Part shown: piece by piece, positions 16,795 through 25,863 of the stretch | Position numbering within the stretch: position 1 is the stretch's first letter | How the letters are laid out: each line of letters begins with the position of its first letter | NCBI RefSeq assembly: GCF_001238295.1 | Contig: NZ_LGXZ01000001.1 | Span: 124,001-188,000 of the forward strand | Direction of reading: 5' to 3' | Source of the DNA: Ruegeria sp. 6PALISEP08 | Lineage (GTDB): Bacteria > Pseudomonadota > Alphaproteobacteria > Rhodobacterales > Rhodobacteraceae | DNA length: 64,000 bases | Made by a program: the position numbers and the translations under genes | The notes under the pieces: model-generated | What the model was told of the DNA's origin: nothing | Seen by the model: the letters and a program-made list of their open reading frames with translations, nothing else | The model's database searches: none

Positions 16795-17313
16795 ATGACC
16801 GCGACAAACACAAACACATACCGGGAAGAGGCGACCAGTTCGCGCTTTGAAAATTCGGTACCGGTAATGATCACGTTCGCACCGAACTGGAAGGCCCGTT
16901 TGATTCTGGCGCGTATGGTCGGTGCATTCCTGATCGTTTCGGCATTCTCGATGTGGCTGATGCCTGGATCGATGATCAGCGCGGATGTTTGGCCGATCAA
17001 GATGGTGGCATCGATGCTGTTTCTGATCGTGGGTGTCAGCTTGCTAACGATCGATATCATGGACCCCCGGCCGGATGCCTATTTTGATCCCATTCGTCGT
17101 GAAGTTCGAGTGCTGCAGAAGAACGAAGGTGGGCGTCCGCAGACCGTTTTGCGCCGCAGCTACGACTCGCTGGGTGGTGCGCGTTTCGAAGAGAACGAAG
17201 TTCATCTTTTCGACGTGGACGGCAGCCTGTTGATGAAGCTGCCGCTTGAATCGGCGGATGTCAGCCGAGCTCTGAAAGGACAGTTGAGCAAAAGCGTAAC
17301 AATTTTCGGCTGA
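16795..17313 (+). CDS. Two-helix inner-membrane protein, function unknown
   Basis: The 172-residue product starts with an ATG preceded by AAAGGTGA. Two hydrophobic helices at about residues 40-60 (ARMVGAFLIVSAFSMWL) and 67-86 (KMVASMLFLIVGVSLLTID) are followed by a soluble C-terminal domain. That domain reads YFDPIRREVRVLQKNEGGRP...LRRSYDSLGGARFEENEVHLFDVDGSLLMKLPL, with a PH-like or small beta-sandwich appearance. I do not recognise the family. It is divergent from the ribosomal operon and followed by two hairpins. Confidence 0.65.
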   Translation: MTATNTNTYREEATSSRFENSVPVMITFAPNWKARLILARMVGAFLIVSAFSMWLMPGSMISADVWPIKMVASMLFLIVGVSLLTIDIMDPRPDAYFDPIRREVRVLQKNEGGRPQTVLRRSYDSLGGARFEENEVHLFDVDGSLLMKLPLESADVSRALKGQLSKSVTIFG

Positions 17314-17319
17314 ATTCTA

Positions 17320-17384
17320 TTCTGTTCAAAAAGGAACAGAAGTTGTGTCGGAATGAGGGTTGTGTGCCGCCAATAGGCGGCACA
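17320..17384 (+). terminator. Two consecutive hairpins after the two-helix membrane protein gene
   Basis: First TTCTGTTC/GAACAGAA (17320-17341), then TGTGCCGCC/GGCGGCACA with an AATA loop (17363-17384) followed by TTTAG. The second is the better terminator candidate. Confidence 0.6.
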
Positions 17385-17439
17385 TTTAGTTTGTGAGCAA
17401 CCGTTACGGTTTGCATTCACAAAAAACGCGGAGATTGTT

Positions 17440-18012
17440 ATGAAATCCACCCTTCTTGCTGCCGCACTGGCTGTATCAGCGACCACGGCATTTGCCAGCG
17501 CCGAGAAATACGTGTTGGACCCGAGCCACAGCCAGGTTGTCTTCAGCTATGACCACTTGGGCTTCTCGACCACAACTGGCATGTTTTCGGGCTTTGAAGG
17601 CGAGATCATGTTTGATCAGGAAGATCCGGCTGCGTCGAGCGTTAGCGTATCGATGCCGGTCTTGGAGATGTTCACAGGCTGGAAGCCGCGTGAAGATCAT
17701 TTCATGACGGAAGATTTCTTTGGTGCGGTCGAGGGCGATCTGATTACCTTTACCTCGACAGGTATTGAGGTAACCGGAGAAAACACTGCCAATATCACTG
17801 GCGACCTGACCATGAACGGCGTGACTAAGTCTGTTGTTCTGGACGCCGAGTTGAACAAAGCTGACAACCACCCGATGGCAAACAAGCCTTGGGCCGGTTT
17901 CAGCGCGACCACAACTCTGGTCCGCAGCGATTTCGATCTGGGCCAATTTGCACCGTTCGTCGGCGACGAAGTGCAGGTTCAGATTTCGGTCGAAGCTCAA
18001 AAAGCTGAGTAA
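17440..18012 (+). CDS. Secreted YceI-family lipid-binding protein
   Basis: The 190-residue protein has a signal peptide (cut near AFA|SAEKY) and a full YceI lipocalin-like domain. Marks of the domain are YVLDPSHSQVVFSYDHLGFSTTTGMF, the KPREDHFMTEDFF segment, ITGDLTMNGVTKSVVLD and the closing SDFDLGQFAPFVGDEVQVQISVEA. YceI proteins bind isoprenoid chains in the periplasm. It converges on a cytochrome b561-YceI fusion gene across a shared terminator, so two YceI domains of different topology are encoded side by side. Confidence 0.92.
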   Translation: MKSTLLAAALAVSATTAFASAEKYVLDPSHSQVVFSYDHLGFSTTTGMFSGFEGEIMFDQEDPAASSVSVSMPVLEMFTGWKPREDHFMTEDFFGAVEGDLITFTSTGIEVTGENTANITGDLTMNGVTKSVVLDAELNKADNHPMANKPWAGFSATTTLVRSDFDLGQFAPFVGDEVQVQISVEAQKAE

Positions 18013-18035
18013 ATACAGAGTTTCGAAAATCGAAG

Positions 18036-18068
18036 CCGCCGGTGATTGTTTCACCGGCGGTTTTTTTT
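18036..18068. terminator. Strong intrinsic terminator between the convergent YceI genes
   Basis: CCGCCGGTGA/TCACCGGCGG stem with 5-nt loop followed by eight T on the + strand. It ends 5 nt before the stop of the b561-YceI gene. Confidence 0.92.
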
Positions 18069-18072
18069 AGCT

Positions 18073-19293
18073 TTATTGGTTGCGGCGGGCTGTGAGCTCG
18101 ACGGTAGCGGATACAGCAAAGCCCAACGACTCTTCTGTGGGTTGTGAAGTACCGACGTTAAAGTCCAGCCGATTCAGTTCAACAGACCCTGCCATGCTGG
18201 CCGTATCGCCCTGAAGATCCAGCGAGAAGGGTAGAATGATATCCATCGTGCTATCGCGAATGGTCAGCGGGCCGCGAGCCTCGAATCCGGTTTCGGTTTT
18301 GAACAGATCCGCAGTGAATTGAGCCGTGGGGAACTGCGCTGAATCAAAGAAGTCTGCACCCATAGCCTGATCAGTGACCGAACCAAGGCTGAGCGAGCCA
18401 ATGGCAATGGTAACATCCACCGATCCCGCAGGCCCGGCTTGCGCCGGATCGTCGAAGGTAATGGCCGCCGTCCAATCTGCAAAGGAACCGGTGACGGGGC
18501 TGCCCAGTTGCGAGATGGTTATTGACAGGGTGCCGGTCTGTACCTGCCAGTCGGATTGAACTTCGGCAAGTTCGATGTCTGCGTCGTCGGCTTCTTTCGC
18601 AAATTCCCCTGTGATCCAGCCGCCCGACAATACCATGGCCCAAACGGTCACAGCGGCAACCGCAGGAACCAGAGAATGATGTTGCTGCGGAGGCTCGGGC
18701 GAGTTTGCCTGGCCAGGCAACATTCTGCGCAGTGTACTGTCTTTATCAACGACATGGTGTTTCAGCGCGCCAGCGACGTGCAAGACAAGGGATCCAACCA
18801 AAACCCACATGAACAGCCAATGAAGCACGCCTGTTACTTCGGCCACTGCTTCGGATTTCGGGACAAATGGCAGGTTTTGCCCGAAAGGCCACAAGATCGG
18901 GGCAAAGCCTTCTGTTGCGGCGTGGTGGACCCAGCCGCTCAGAGGAACAAGGACCAGCGACCCGTACAGGAGCCAGTGCACGGTTTCTGCGGCAAAAGCT
19001 TCGGGTTTGTTGTCGGCATTCAAAAGGCCCGGTTTGGTCTGAGTTAAGGCCCACAGAATGCGCGCCAGGGCGACGAAGAATACAGTGATCCCGACCGTTT
19101 TATGTAATGAGAAGACACGCGCTGCGCGGGCGATCTCGGCCTCGGTCGGGGCGGTGTTGGCGTGAAGAACCGCATACGCCAGGTTGTCCGCGATCCAGCC
19201 GAGCGGCAGGGCCGTCAGGATCAGCAGGGCGGTGAGCCAGTGAAACGTTTTTGCAACGCTTCCGTAGCTGATAAAAGAATTGGTCGCGGCCAT
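18073..19293 (-). CDS. Cytochrome b561 - YceI domain fusion
   Basis: The N-terminal part (about 1-190) is a four-helix cytochrome b561. Haem-ligand histidines are seen in KTFHWLTALL, FSLHKTVGIT, VLHWLFMWVLVGSLVLHVAGALKHHVVD. A linker and fifth hydrophobic helix (about 210-230, VPAVAAVTVWAMVLSGGWI) lead to a periplasmic YceI domain (about 240-400). Expected topology puts the YceI domain outside the membrane next to a quinol-type cytochrome, which suggests electron exchange with an isoprenoid such as ubiquinone; that role is inference. 406 aa, monocistronic, convergent with the stand-alone YceI gene. Confidence 0.9.
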   Translation of the reverse strand: MAATNSFISYGSVAKTFHWLTALLILTALPLGWIADNLAYAVLHANTAPTEAEIARAARVFSLHKTVGITVFFVALARILWALTQTKPGLLNADNKPEAFAAETVHWLLYGSLVLVPLSGWVHHAATEGFAPILWPFGQNLPFVPKSEAVAEVTGVLHWLFMWVLVGSLVLHVAGALKHHVVDKDSTLRRMLPGQANSPEPPQQHHSLVPAVAAVTVWAMVLSGGWITGEFAKEADDADIELAEVQSDWQVQTGTLSITISQLGSPVTGSFADWTAAITFDDPAQAGPAGSVDVTIAIGSLSLGSVTDQAMGADFFDSAQFPTAQFTADLFKTETGFEARGPLTIRDSTMDIILPFSLDLQGDTASMAGSVELNRLDFNVGTSQPTEESLGFAVSATVELTARRNQ

Positions 19294-19467
19294 GTGTCGA
19301 GGACTCCGAGATTCTTGGTTTTGTCCAAAGTAAAGCCACGCGAGGCTTACACAAGTAAGCGCGGGTGCACAGTAATAGTGCCAGAATGCAGAACGCAGGC
19401 AGCGCTTGTGCCAGACGGTCAGTCAGTTTACACCCCGCCGCAACCTAACAATATGCATGAGGTTGGC

Positions 19468-20406
19468 ATGACACTCGCGTTCGTTTTTCCGGGGCAGGGC
19501 GCCCAGACTATCGGTATGGGCAAAGCTCTGGCCGAGGCTTACCCGGCGGCTCAAGCCATCTTTGATGAGGTGGACGAAGCGCTGGGAGAGAAGCTGAGCA
19601 GCCTTATCTGGGAAGGCGACATCGCCGAGCTGACGCTGACACAAAACGCACAGCCCGCACTGATGGCAACATCGATGGCCGCTATGCGTGCCTTAGAGGC
19701 CGAAAGTGTTTCGATCAGCAAGGCGGCTTATGTGGCTGGTCACTCGCTTGGTGAATATTCCGCATTGGCTGCTGCTGGTGCTTTGTCGGTCGCCGACACC
19801 GCACGTCTTTTGCGCGCGCGTGGGCAAGCGATGCAAAGCGCCGTGCCCGTGGGCGAAGGAGCCATGGCTGCCATCCTCGGGTTGGATCTGGATACTGTAC
19901 GTGCCGTGGCAGAAGAAGCCGCGCAGGGCGAGGTTTGTCAGGCTGCAAATGACAACGACCCAACCCAGGTAGTAGTATCAGGATCAAAAGCCGCCGTGGA
20001 GCGTGCTGCTGAAATCACCAAGGAAAAAGGCGCAAAACGTGCAGTAATGTTGCCTGTAAGTGCTCCATTTCACTGCAAGCTGATGCAACCGGCTGCAGAT
20101 GTTATGGCAGAAGCGCTTGCTGCTGTAGAAATCAAGGCGCCTGCGGTGCCTTTGGTGGCCAATGTGCGCGCTGAAGCGGTCAGTGACCCGGATCTGATCC
20201 GTCAGTTGCTGGTCGAGCAGGTGACAGGTTCGGTACGCTGGCGGGAAAGTGTGCAGTTCATGGCGGCGCAGGGCGTGACAGAAACATGGGAAATCGGTGC
20301 TGGTAAAGCGCTGTCCGGCATGATCCGCAAGATTGATCGTGCCATCGCGGGCAAGGCTGTTGGCACCCCGGAAGATGTTCAAAAGGCCGTTCAGGCCGAA
20401 TCGTAA
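19468..20406 (+). CDS. fabD: Malonyl-CoA:ACP transacylase
   Basis: Transfers malonyl from CoA to acyl carrier protein for fatty-acid synthesis. The ATG at 19468 (MTLAFVFPGQGAQTIGMG) is preceded by TGAGG; a longer frame upstream has no family match. 312 aa, normal length. The catalytic Ser lies in VAGHSLGEYSALAAAGALS, the Arg is in LRARGQAM and the His of the dyad in LPVSAPFHCKLM. First gene of fabD-fabG-acpP with 42 nt to fabG. Confidence 0.97.
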   Translation: MTLAFVFPGQGAQTIGMGKALAEAYPAAQAIFDEVDEALGEKLSSLIWEGDIAELTLTQNAQPALMATSMAAMRALEAESVSISKAAYVAGHSLGEYSALAAAGALSVADTARLLRARGQAMQSAVPVGEGAMAAILGLDLDTVRAVAEEAAQGEVCQAANDNDPTQVVVSGSKAAVERAAEITKEKGAKRAVMLPVSAPFHCKLMQPAADVMAEALAAVEIKAPAVPLVANVRAEAVSDPDLIRQLLVEQVTGSVRWRESVQFMAAQGVTETWEIGAGKALSGMIRKIDRAIAGKAVGTPEDVQKAVQAES

Positions 20407-20448
20407 GCTCAAAACGCGTCGTAGCCGACGCACAAAGAGGGAAACCGA

Positions 20449-21186
20449 ATGTTTGATTTGACAGGTAAGAGCGCGCTGATCACCGGTGCATCTGGTGGCA
20501 TCGGAGGTGATATTGCGCGTGCGCTGCACGGGGCGGGCGCAACGGTTGGATTATCCGGTACACGAGTCGAGCCACTGCAAGCTTTGGCAGATGAACTGGG
20601 CGAGCGCGCGCACGTACTGCCTTGCAACCTGAGTGATCCAGAGGCGGTCGACGCATTGCCGAAGCAAGCGGTCGAGGCGATGGGTTCGGTGGACATTCTG
20701 GTCAACAACGCCGGCATCACGCGGGACAACCTGTTCATGCGCATGTCCGACGAGGAATGGCAGAGCGTCATTGACGTGAATATGACCTCGACCGTGAAAC
20801 TGTGCAAAGGTGTGATCCGGGGCATGATGAAGGCGCGCTGGGGCCGGATTGTGAATGTCTCGTCCGTAGTGGCCATGATCGGTAATCCGGGGCAGGCGAA
20901 CTATGCCGCGTCTAAGGCCGGAATGATTGGCTTTTCCAAGGCTTTGGCCCACGAAGTTGCAACACGCGGAATTACCGTGAATGCCGTTGCACCAGGTTTT
21001 ATCACGACCGCAATGACCGAGAAACTGACCGAGGAACAGAAAAAGGGTCTGTTGCTGAAGGTTCCGGCGGGCCGCATGGGCGATCCCGAAGAAATCGCGG
21101 CAGCCGTTCTGTACCTTGCAAGCCCCGAAGCAGGCTATGTTACTGGAAGCACCTTGCATGTGAACGGCGGTATGGCCATGTTGTGA
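20449..21186 (+). CDS. fabG: 3-oxoacyl-ACP reductase
   Basis: NADPH-dependent reduction of 3-oxoacyl-ACP. The 245-residue SDR protein has the cofactor loop TGASGGIGGDIA, NNAG at about 82-85, the catalytic Ser in NVSSVVAMIGN and the Tyr/Lys pair in YAASKAG. The C-terminus (GSTLHVNGGMAML) is typical of FabG. AGAGGGAAA precedes the ATG. Confidence 0.97.
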   Translation: MFDLTGKSALITGASGGIGGDIARALHGAGATVGLSGTRVEPLQALADELGERAHVLPCNLSDPEAVDALPKQAVEAMGSVDILVNNAGITRDNLFMRMSDEEWQSVIDVNMTSTVKLCKGVIRGMMKARWGRIVNVSSVVAMIGNPGQANYAASKAGMIGFSKALAHEVATRGITVNAVAPGFITTAMTEKLTEEQKKGLLLKVPAGRMGDPEEIAAAVLYLASPEAGYVTGSTLHVNGGMAML

Positions 21187-21213
21187 TCGCGTCAGGGGCG
21201 AACGCGAAAGCGT

Positions 21214-21241
21214 TTGCCTCTTGCGTCGACTATGCTATAGG
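21214..21241 (+). promoter_or_regulatory. Candidate promoter for acpP
   Basis: TTGCCT, 16-nt spacer, TATAGG, in the 208-bp fabG-acpP gap, with about 150 nt of leader before acpP. A separate acpP promoter would explain the high ACP level needed relative to the enzymes. Confidence 0.4.
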
Positions 21242-21394
21242 CGGCGCATCTATGCGGGGCCGGTCTTTCAGGTCGGCCTTATACTTTCCCGTTTACACGG
21301 GACCCAAACCGCCCGAAACGGGCAAATCAAAGCCAACCCGTGCGGGCAAGGGCAGAATCGGGCAGACCGCCCTGTAAAGGAATGAGGAATAGAC

Positions 21395-21628
21395 ATGAGC
21401 GACGTCGCAGATCGCGTTAAGAAGATCGTTGTTGAGCACCTGGGTGTTGAAGAAGACAAAGTCGTGGAAAACGCGTCTTTCATCGACGATCTGGGCGCAG
21501 ACAGCCTGGACACCGTTGAGCTGGTAATGGCCTTTGAAGAAGAGTTCGGCATCGAGATCCCTGATGATGCAGCCGAAACCATCCAGACCTTCGGCGACGC
21601 GGTCAAGTTCATCAGCGAAGCGTCCTAA
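21395..21628 (+). CDS. acpP: Acyl carrier protein
   Basis: Carries growing acyl chains on 4'-phosphopantetheine. The 77-residue acidic protein has the attachment Ser at S37 in [31 protein letters not shown] lies upstream of the ATG. It is followed by a strong terminator, so it ends the first fab transcript. Confidence 0.99.
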   Translation: MSDVADRVKKIVVEHLGVEEDKVVENASFIDDLGADSLDTVELVMAFEEEFGIEIPDDAAETIQTFGDAVKFISEAS

Positions 21629-21649
21629 GCGCTTCTTTCTGATCAAAAG

Positions 21650-21683
21650 CGGCGCTTCCGGGCAACGGAGGCGCCGTTTTTTT
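21650..21683 (+). terminator. Intrinsic terminator after acpP
   Basis: CGGCGCTTCCG pairs with CGGAGGCGCCG (one G-T pair), 5-nt loop, then seven T. Confidence 0.9.
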
Positions 21684-21766
21684 ATGCCCGGTCAAAATTC
21701 GGTCTTGCACGGCTTTTTTACACTGCGCACTGTTTCCAATGAGGCAAAACTCGAAGTGGACAGGGC

Positions 21767-22306
21767 ATGATAAGATCCACTCCAATGATAAATACCGCGC
21801 GTTTGACGCTCTGCGCCATGCGCCCCGAGGATTTTGAGCGGTTCGCGGAGATCTGGCGTGACCCTTGCGTCGTGCAGCATGTTGGCGGGACTCCGCGAAC
21901 ACGTGGCGAAGCGTGGGATTCATTTCTGCGCAATGCGGGACACTGGCAAATGGCCGGATTTGGCCAGTGGGGTGTGATGCAGCAATCAACGCGAACGCTG
22001 ATTGGGCAGGCAGGGTTCTTTTACGGCAACCGTCGCATGGGCGAAGATTTTGATGGTTTCCCTGAGGCAGGTTGGATTCTGGCCACAGAAGCGCAGGGGC
22101 AGGGGCTGGGGTATGAGGCGGCGAAGGCCGCGCATGACTGGTTCGACCGCGTGATTCCCGGACCTTTGGTTGCGATGGTGAACGCGTCCAATCTGTCTTC
22201 GCAGAAACTGGCGAAAAAGCTGGGCTATGTTTTGATGCGGGAAGGGGTGTATAGTGAAACCCCGGTGCATTTGTTACGGCGCAACGGACCGCCCGCCCGC
22301 GCGTAA
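21767..22306 (+). CDS. GNAT-family N-acetyltransferase (RimJ/RimL-like)
   Basis: The 179-residue protein has the RimJ/RimL layout: opening INTARLTLCAMRPEDFERFAEIWRDP, the middle strand FGQWGVMQQSTRTLIGQAGFF, and the acetyl-CoA loop WILATEAQGQGLGYEAAKAAHDWFD. The late VNASNLSSQKLAKKLGYVLMREGVY completes the fold. The substrate is unknown; relatives acetylate protein N-termini, amino acids or small amines. It sits between acpP and the HisA-like gene and interrupts an otherwise standard fab cluster. Confidence 0.88.
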   Translation: MIRSTPMINTARLTLCAMRPEDFERFAEIWRDPCVVQHVGGTPRTRGEAWDSFLRNAGHWQMAGFGQWGVMQQSTRTLIGQAGFFYGNRRMGEDFDGFPEAGWILATEAQGQGLGYEAAKAAHDWFDRVIPGPLVAMVNASNLSSQKLAKKLGYVLMREGVYSETPVHLLRRNGPPARA

Positions 22307-22428
22307 TTCCGCCACTTTGCCTATATGCCGCAAAATGGCCAAACTGTGCCGATCCCGGTGAATCGGGTTTGGATTGCGCGATCTATGCTGCCGGGGACTT
22401 CAAAGCGATTGAGCGGAGGAACAAGCTC

Positions 22429-23172
22429 ATGAGGATTTACCCCACGATGGAACTACAGAACGGCCGGTGTGTCACGCTGGACAAAGGCCGTCTGGATAAT
22501 GCGATGATCTGGCACGTGAATCCGGTTGAAACCGCGCGGAGCTGGGCCGAGGCCGGTGCCGAATGGATGCATCTGACCGATTTCGATGCGATTGAAGGCA
22601 AAGACACCAACGCTGAGCTGATCGAGGAAATCATTCGGGGTGCCGAGATTCCCGTGCAATTGGCCGGTGGTATGCGCACCCGTGAACAGGTCGAATACTG
22701 GATCGACAAAGGGGTGGGGCGTGTCGTGATCGGCACTTTGGCCGCGCTCGAGCCGAATCTGGTCAAGGAACTGGCCAAGCTGTATCCGGATCAGATCGTG
22801 CTGTCTGTCGACGTCTGGCAGGGATATGTCATGACGGATGGCTGGCGCAACCAGAGCGCTTTCACCCCCGAAGCATTCATCGACGCGTTCGAGGGTGTAC
22901 CGCTTGCCGCCATCGTCGTGACGGATATCGACAGTGACATGGAAGATGTCGACGCTCAGCTGGGTCTGATTTCTGGGTTGGCCGCGCATTCCCGTACCCC
23001 GGTAATTGCAAGCGGTGTCGTGCGTACGGCGGATGATATTTCCCGGTTGGCTTATATTCCCAACATCTCGGGCGCGATTGTCGGGCGCGCGCTGTTCCGC
23101 AAATCGCTGGATCTGGCCGAGGCGCTGGACACGGCGAAAGCGGCGCAAGAGCCGGTGGCACAGTTTCAATAA
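22429..23172 (+). CDS. Diverged HisA-like TIM-barrel protein
   Basis: The ATG at 22429 has GGAGGA 8 nt upstream; 247 aa, the length of HisA (phosphoribosyl-formimino-AICAR-P isomerase). The fold and spacing match HisA: YPTMELQNGRCVTLDKG, VQLAGGMRTREQVEYWIDKGVGRVVIGT, LSVDVWQGYVMTDGW, ISGAIVGRALF. However, the first catalytic Asp (ALDL/AIDL motif) is Glu (E8 in TMEL), the second phosphate loop SGG is SGV, and the TDISRDG loop reads TDIDSDM. The second catalytic Asp (SVD) is kept. These changes argue for a paralogue with another substrate or weak activity. It is not in a his operon but lies between acpP and fabF. Confidence 0.8.
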   Translation: MRIYPTMELQNGRCVTLDKGRLDNAMIWHVNPVETARSWAEAGAEWMHLTDFDAIEGKDTNAELIEEIIRGAEIPVQLAGGMRTREQVEYWIDKGVGRVVIGTLAALEPNLVKELAKLYPDQIVLSVDVWQGYVMTDGWRNQSAFTPEAFIDAFEGVPLAAIVVTDIDSDMEDVDAQLGLISGLAAHSRTPVIASGVVRTADDISRLAYIPNISGAIVGRALFRKSLDLAEALDTAKAAQEPVAQFQ

Positions 23173-23352
23173 CCCGTTCCGCCCTTTCTGACGTGTGCAT
23201 GAAAGGGCGGGCACACCGTTTTTCCACAATTTGTACTTCTTTGGATGATCGGCGGCAGGATGCCTGCGCGGAAATCGCCCTTGCTCTTGCCCCCGCACCC
23301 CGGGCCGGGGTATGAGCGGTTCTCATAACAGGAAGCAGGCAAGAGGCATTTC

Positions 23353-24618
23353 ATGCGCAGAGTCGTTGTAACCGGTCTTGGATTGGTCACTCCTTTGGCC
23401 AGCGGGGTCGAGGAAACATGGTCGCGGCTGCTGGACGGAGAATCCGGCGCGGGCCCCATCACGCATTTCGACGCCGAGGCAAGCGGGGTCACTACGACCT
23501 ATGCCTGCGAAGTGCCCCGCGGTGACGGAACCGACGGCACGTTCAACCCTGATGACTGGATGCCGCCGAAAGAGCAGCGCAAGATCGAGGATTTCATCCT
23601 GTATTCGATTGCGGCTGCGGAAATGGCCTGCAAGGACGCGAACTGGTTGCCTGAAGATGAGGAAGACCGCCTGCGAACAGGTGTCCTGATTGGTTCGGGT
23701 ATCGGTGGGCTGGGCTCGATTGCCAACACCGCCAATCTGATCCGCGACAAAGGCCCGCGCCGTGTATCGCCATTCTTTATTCCGGGCGCTCTGATCAATC
23801 TGGCTTCGGGTCAGGTATCGATCCGTCACGGATTCAAAGGGCCAAACCATTCGGTTGTGACAGCATGTTCTACCGGCGCCCACGCCATCGGCGATGCCAG
23901 TCGGATCATCCGGGCGGGCGACGCGGATGTCATGGTCGCGGGTGGCGGTGAAGGCTGTATCTGTGAAATTGGTATCGCGGGTTTCAACGCGTGCAAGGCG
24001 CTGTCGACCAAGTACGCTGATGACCCCAAGAAAGCCAGCCGCCCCTATGATGTCGACCGTGACGGGTTCGTCATGGGCGAGGGTGCGGGCATTGTGGTGC
24101 TTGAGGATTACGAACACGCCAAAGCGCGTGGTGCGAAGATCTATGCCGAGGTTCTGGGCTATGGCATGTCGGGTGATGCGTATCACATCACCGCACCGTC
24201 AGAGGATGGCGATGGGGCCGAACGCTCGATGAAAGCCGCGCTGCGTAGCGCTGGGCTGGAGCCGAAAGACCTGGACTATATTAACGCGCATGGCACCTCG
24301 ACCATGGCGGATACGATCGAACTTGGCGCTGTTGAACGTTTGCTGGGGGATCACGCCGCAAGCGCCACAATGACCTCGACTAAATCGGCAACCGGACACC
24401 TGTTGGGGGCTGCGGGCGCGATTGAGGCGATCTTTTCGGTCCTGGCGATCCGCGATCAGGTTGCGCCACCTACGATCAACTTGGACAACCCGGCTGTCGA
24501 AACCCCGATTGATCTGGCGCCAAACGCAAAGCGCGAGCGTGAGATCAACGTGGCTCTGTCCAACTCGTTCGGGTTTGGCGGTACCAATGCCAGCGTAATC
24601 TTCGGAAAGGTCAGTTAA
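23353..24618 (+). CDS. fabF: 3-oxoacyl-ACP synthase II
   Basis: Condenses malonyl-ACP with acyl-ACP for chain elongation. The 421-residue thiolase-fold protein starts MRRVVVTGLGLVTPLASGVEETW. It has the active-site Cys in VTACSTGAHAIGDA, the first His in NAHGTSTMADTIELGA and the second in TSTKSATGHLLGAAGAIEAIF, and ends SNSFGFGGTNASVIF. Its stop (TAA 24616-24618) abuts the mltG start, so the two are translationally linked. Confidence 0.98.
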   Translation: MRRVVVTGLGLVTPLASGVEETWSRLLDGESGAGPITHFDAEASGVTTTYACEVPRGDGTDGTFNPDDWMPPKEQRKIEDFILYSIAAAEMACKDANWLPEDEEDRLRTGVLIGSGIGGLGSIANTANLIRDKGPRRVSPFFIPGALINLASGQVSIRHGFKGPNHSVVTACSTGAHAIGDASRIIRAGDADVMVAGGGEGCICEIGIAGFNACKALSTKYADDPKKASRPYDVDRDGFVMGEGAGIVVLEDYEHAKARGAKIYAEVLGYGMSGDAYHITAPSEDGDGAERSMKAALRSAGLEPKDLDYINAHGTSTMADTIELGAVERLLGDHAASATMTSTKSATGHLLGAAGAIEAIFSVLAIRDQVAPPTINLDNPAVETPIDLAPNAKREREINVALSNSFGFGGTNASVIFGKVS

Positions 24619-25776
24619 ATGTGGCGGGCCATTGCTTCGAACGCGCTGACCATGTTGGTGGTCGGCCTGTTTCTGATGGGCGGTCTGATCCTTTGGGGAC
24701 AGTCCCAGTACAAAGCGGAAGGCCCGCTTGAAACCGCAATCTGCCTGCAGGTCAGAAGCGGGTCGAATATGACGCGTGTCAGCCAGGAACTGGAAGAGCA
24801 AGGCGCGATCCGCAGCGCCACGATCTTTCGGATGGCTGCGGACTATACGGATCGGGCGCAACGTTTGAAAGCGGGTAGCTTTCTGGTGCGCGAAGGCGCG
24901 TCGATGGAGCAGATCATCGATGAGGTTACCAGCAGCGGCGCCAGCACCTGCGGGTCTGAGATCGAATATCGTATCGGCGTTACGCGGGCCCAGACTCGGG
25001 TGCGCGAACTGAACCCGGCAACCTTGGATTTTATCGAGATCGCTTCGTTCGATGCGGCTGAAGAAGAGACACCGGAAGCCTATACCGAGAAACGCAACGA
25101 GGCGGACACAAGGTATCGCGTGTCGTTGGCCGAAGGTGTGACCTCGTGGCAAGTGGTCGAGGCGTTGAAGTCCTTCGATGCCCTGTCAGGTGAGGTGACC
25201 GAGATCCCGGCGGAAGGAATGCTGGCACCCGACAGTTACGATGTCGTGGCGGGTCAGGATCGCAGTGCCATTTTGCAAGAAATGCAGGATAAGCAGCAGT
25301 TGCGGATCAATGCAGTTTGGGAAAACCGTCAGGACGGGCTACCGCTGGAGAGCCCCGAAGAGATGCTGATCCTTGCGTCGATCATCGAAAAAGAAACCGG
25401 TGTTTCGGAAGAGCGTGGGCAAGTGGCCAGCGTATTTGTGAACCGGCTGAATCAAGGGATGCGGCTGCAGACGGACCCGACTGTGATCTATGGTGTCACC
25501 AAAGGGCAGGGCACCTTGGGCCGTGGATTGCGGCGCAGCGAGTTGAACCGCCCGACGCCGTGGAACACCTATCAGATCGACGGGTTGCCACCGACGCCGA
25601 TTGCCAACCCCGGTTTGGCAAGTCTTGAGGCCGCCGTTGCACCGGATGACACGAGCTTTGTGTTCTTTGTCGCGGATGGCACTGGTGGGCACGCGTTTGC
25701 CGAGACGTTACAAGAACACAATCGCAACGTCGCCAAATGGCGCGAGATTGAGGCAGAGCAGAGCTCGGGAAATTAA
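24619..25776 (+). CDS. mltG: Endolytic murein transglycosylase
   Basis: Cuts nascent glycan strands and sets glycan length. The 385-residue protein has one N-terminal membrane helix (about 5-24), a LysM-like region and the YceG catalytic domain with Glu in LILASIIEKETGVSEERGQVASVFVNRLNQGMRLQTDPTVIYG and the NTYQIDGLPPTPIANPG motif. The fabF-mltG order matches the enterobacterial fabF-pabC-mltG arrangement without pabC. The start codon directly follows the fabF stop. Confidence 0.95.
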   Translation: MWRAIASNALTMLVVGLFLMGGLILWGQSQYKAEGPLETAICLQVRSGSNMTRVSQELEEQGAIRSATIFRMAADYTDRAQRLKAGSFLVREGASMEQIIDEVTSSGASTCGSEIEYRIGVTRAQTRVRELNPATLDFIEIASFDAAEEETPEAYTEKRNEADTRYRVSLAEGVTSWQVVEALKSFDALSGEVTEIPAEGMLAPDSYDVVAGQDRSAILQEMQDKQQLRINAVWENRQDGLPLESPEEMLILASIIEKETGVSEERGQVASVFVNRLNQGMRLQTDPTVIYGVTKGQGTLGRGLRRSELNRPTPWNTYQIDGLPPTPIANPGLASLEAAVAPDDTSFVFFVADGTGGHAFAETLQEHNRNVAKWREIEAEQSSGN

Positions 25777-25809
25777 TCTGAACGAAAAGCGTTTTTGTTC
25801 TTTGGATTT

Positions 25810-25845
25810 GCCAACGCCGGTTCTTGACCCGGCGTTGGCTTTTTT
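25810..25845 (+). terminator. Intrinsic terminator after mltG
   Basis: Perfect 11-bp stem GCCAACGCCGG/CCGGCGTTGGC, 8-nt loop, then six T. Also faces the end of the convergent helicase gene. Confidence 0.93.
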
Positions 25846-25863
25846 GTTGGTGCCGTTCCGGCC

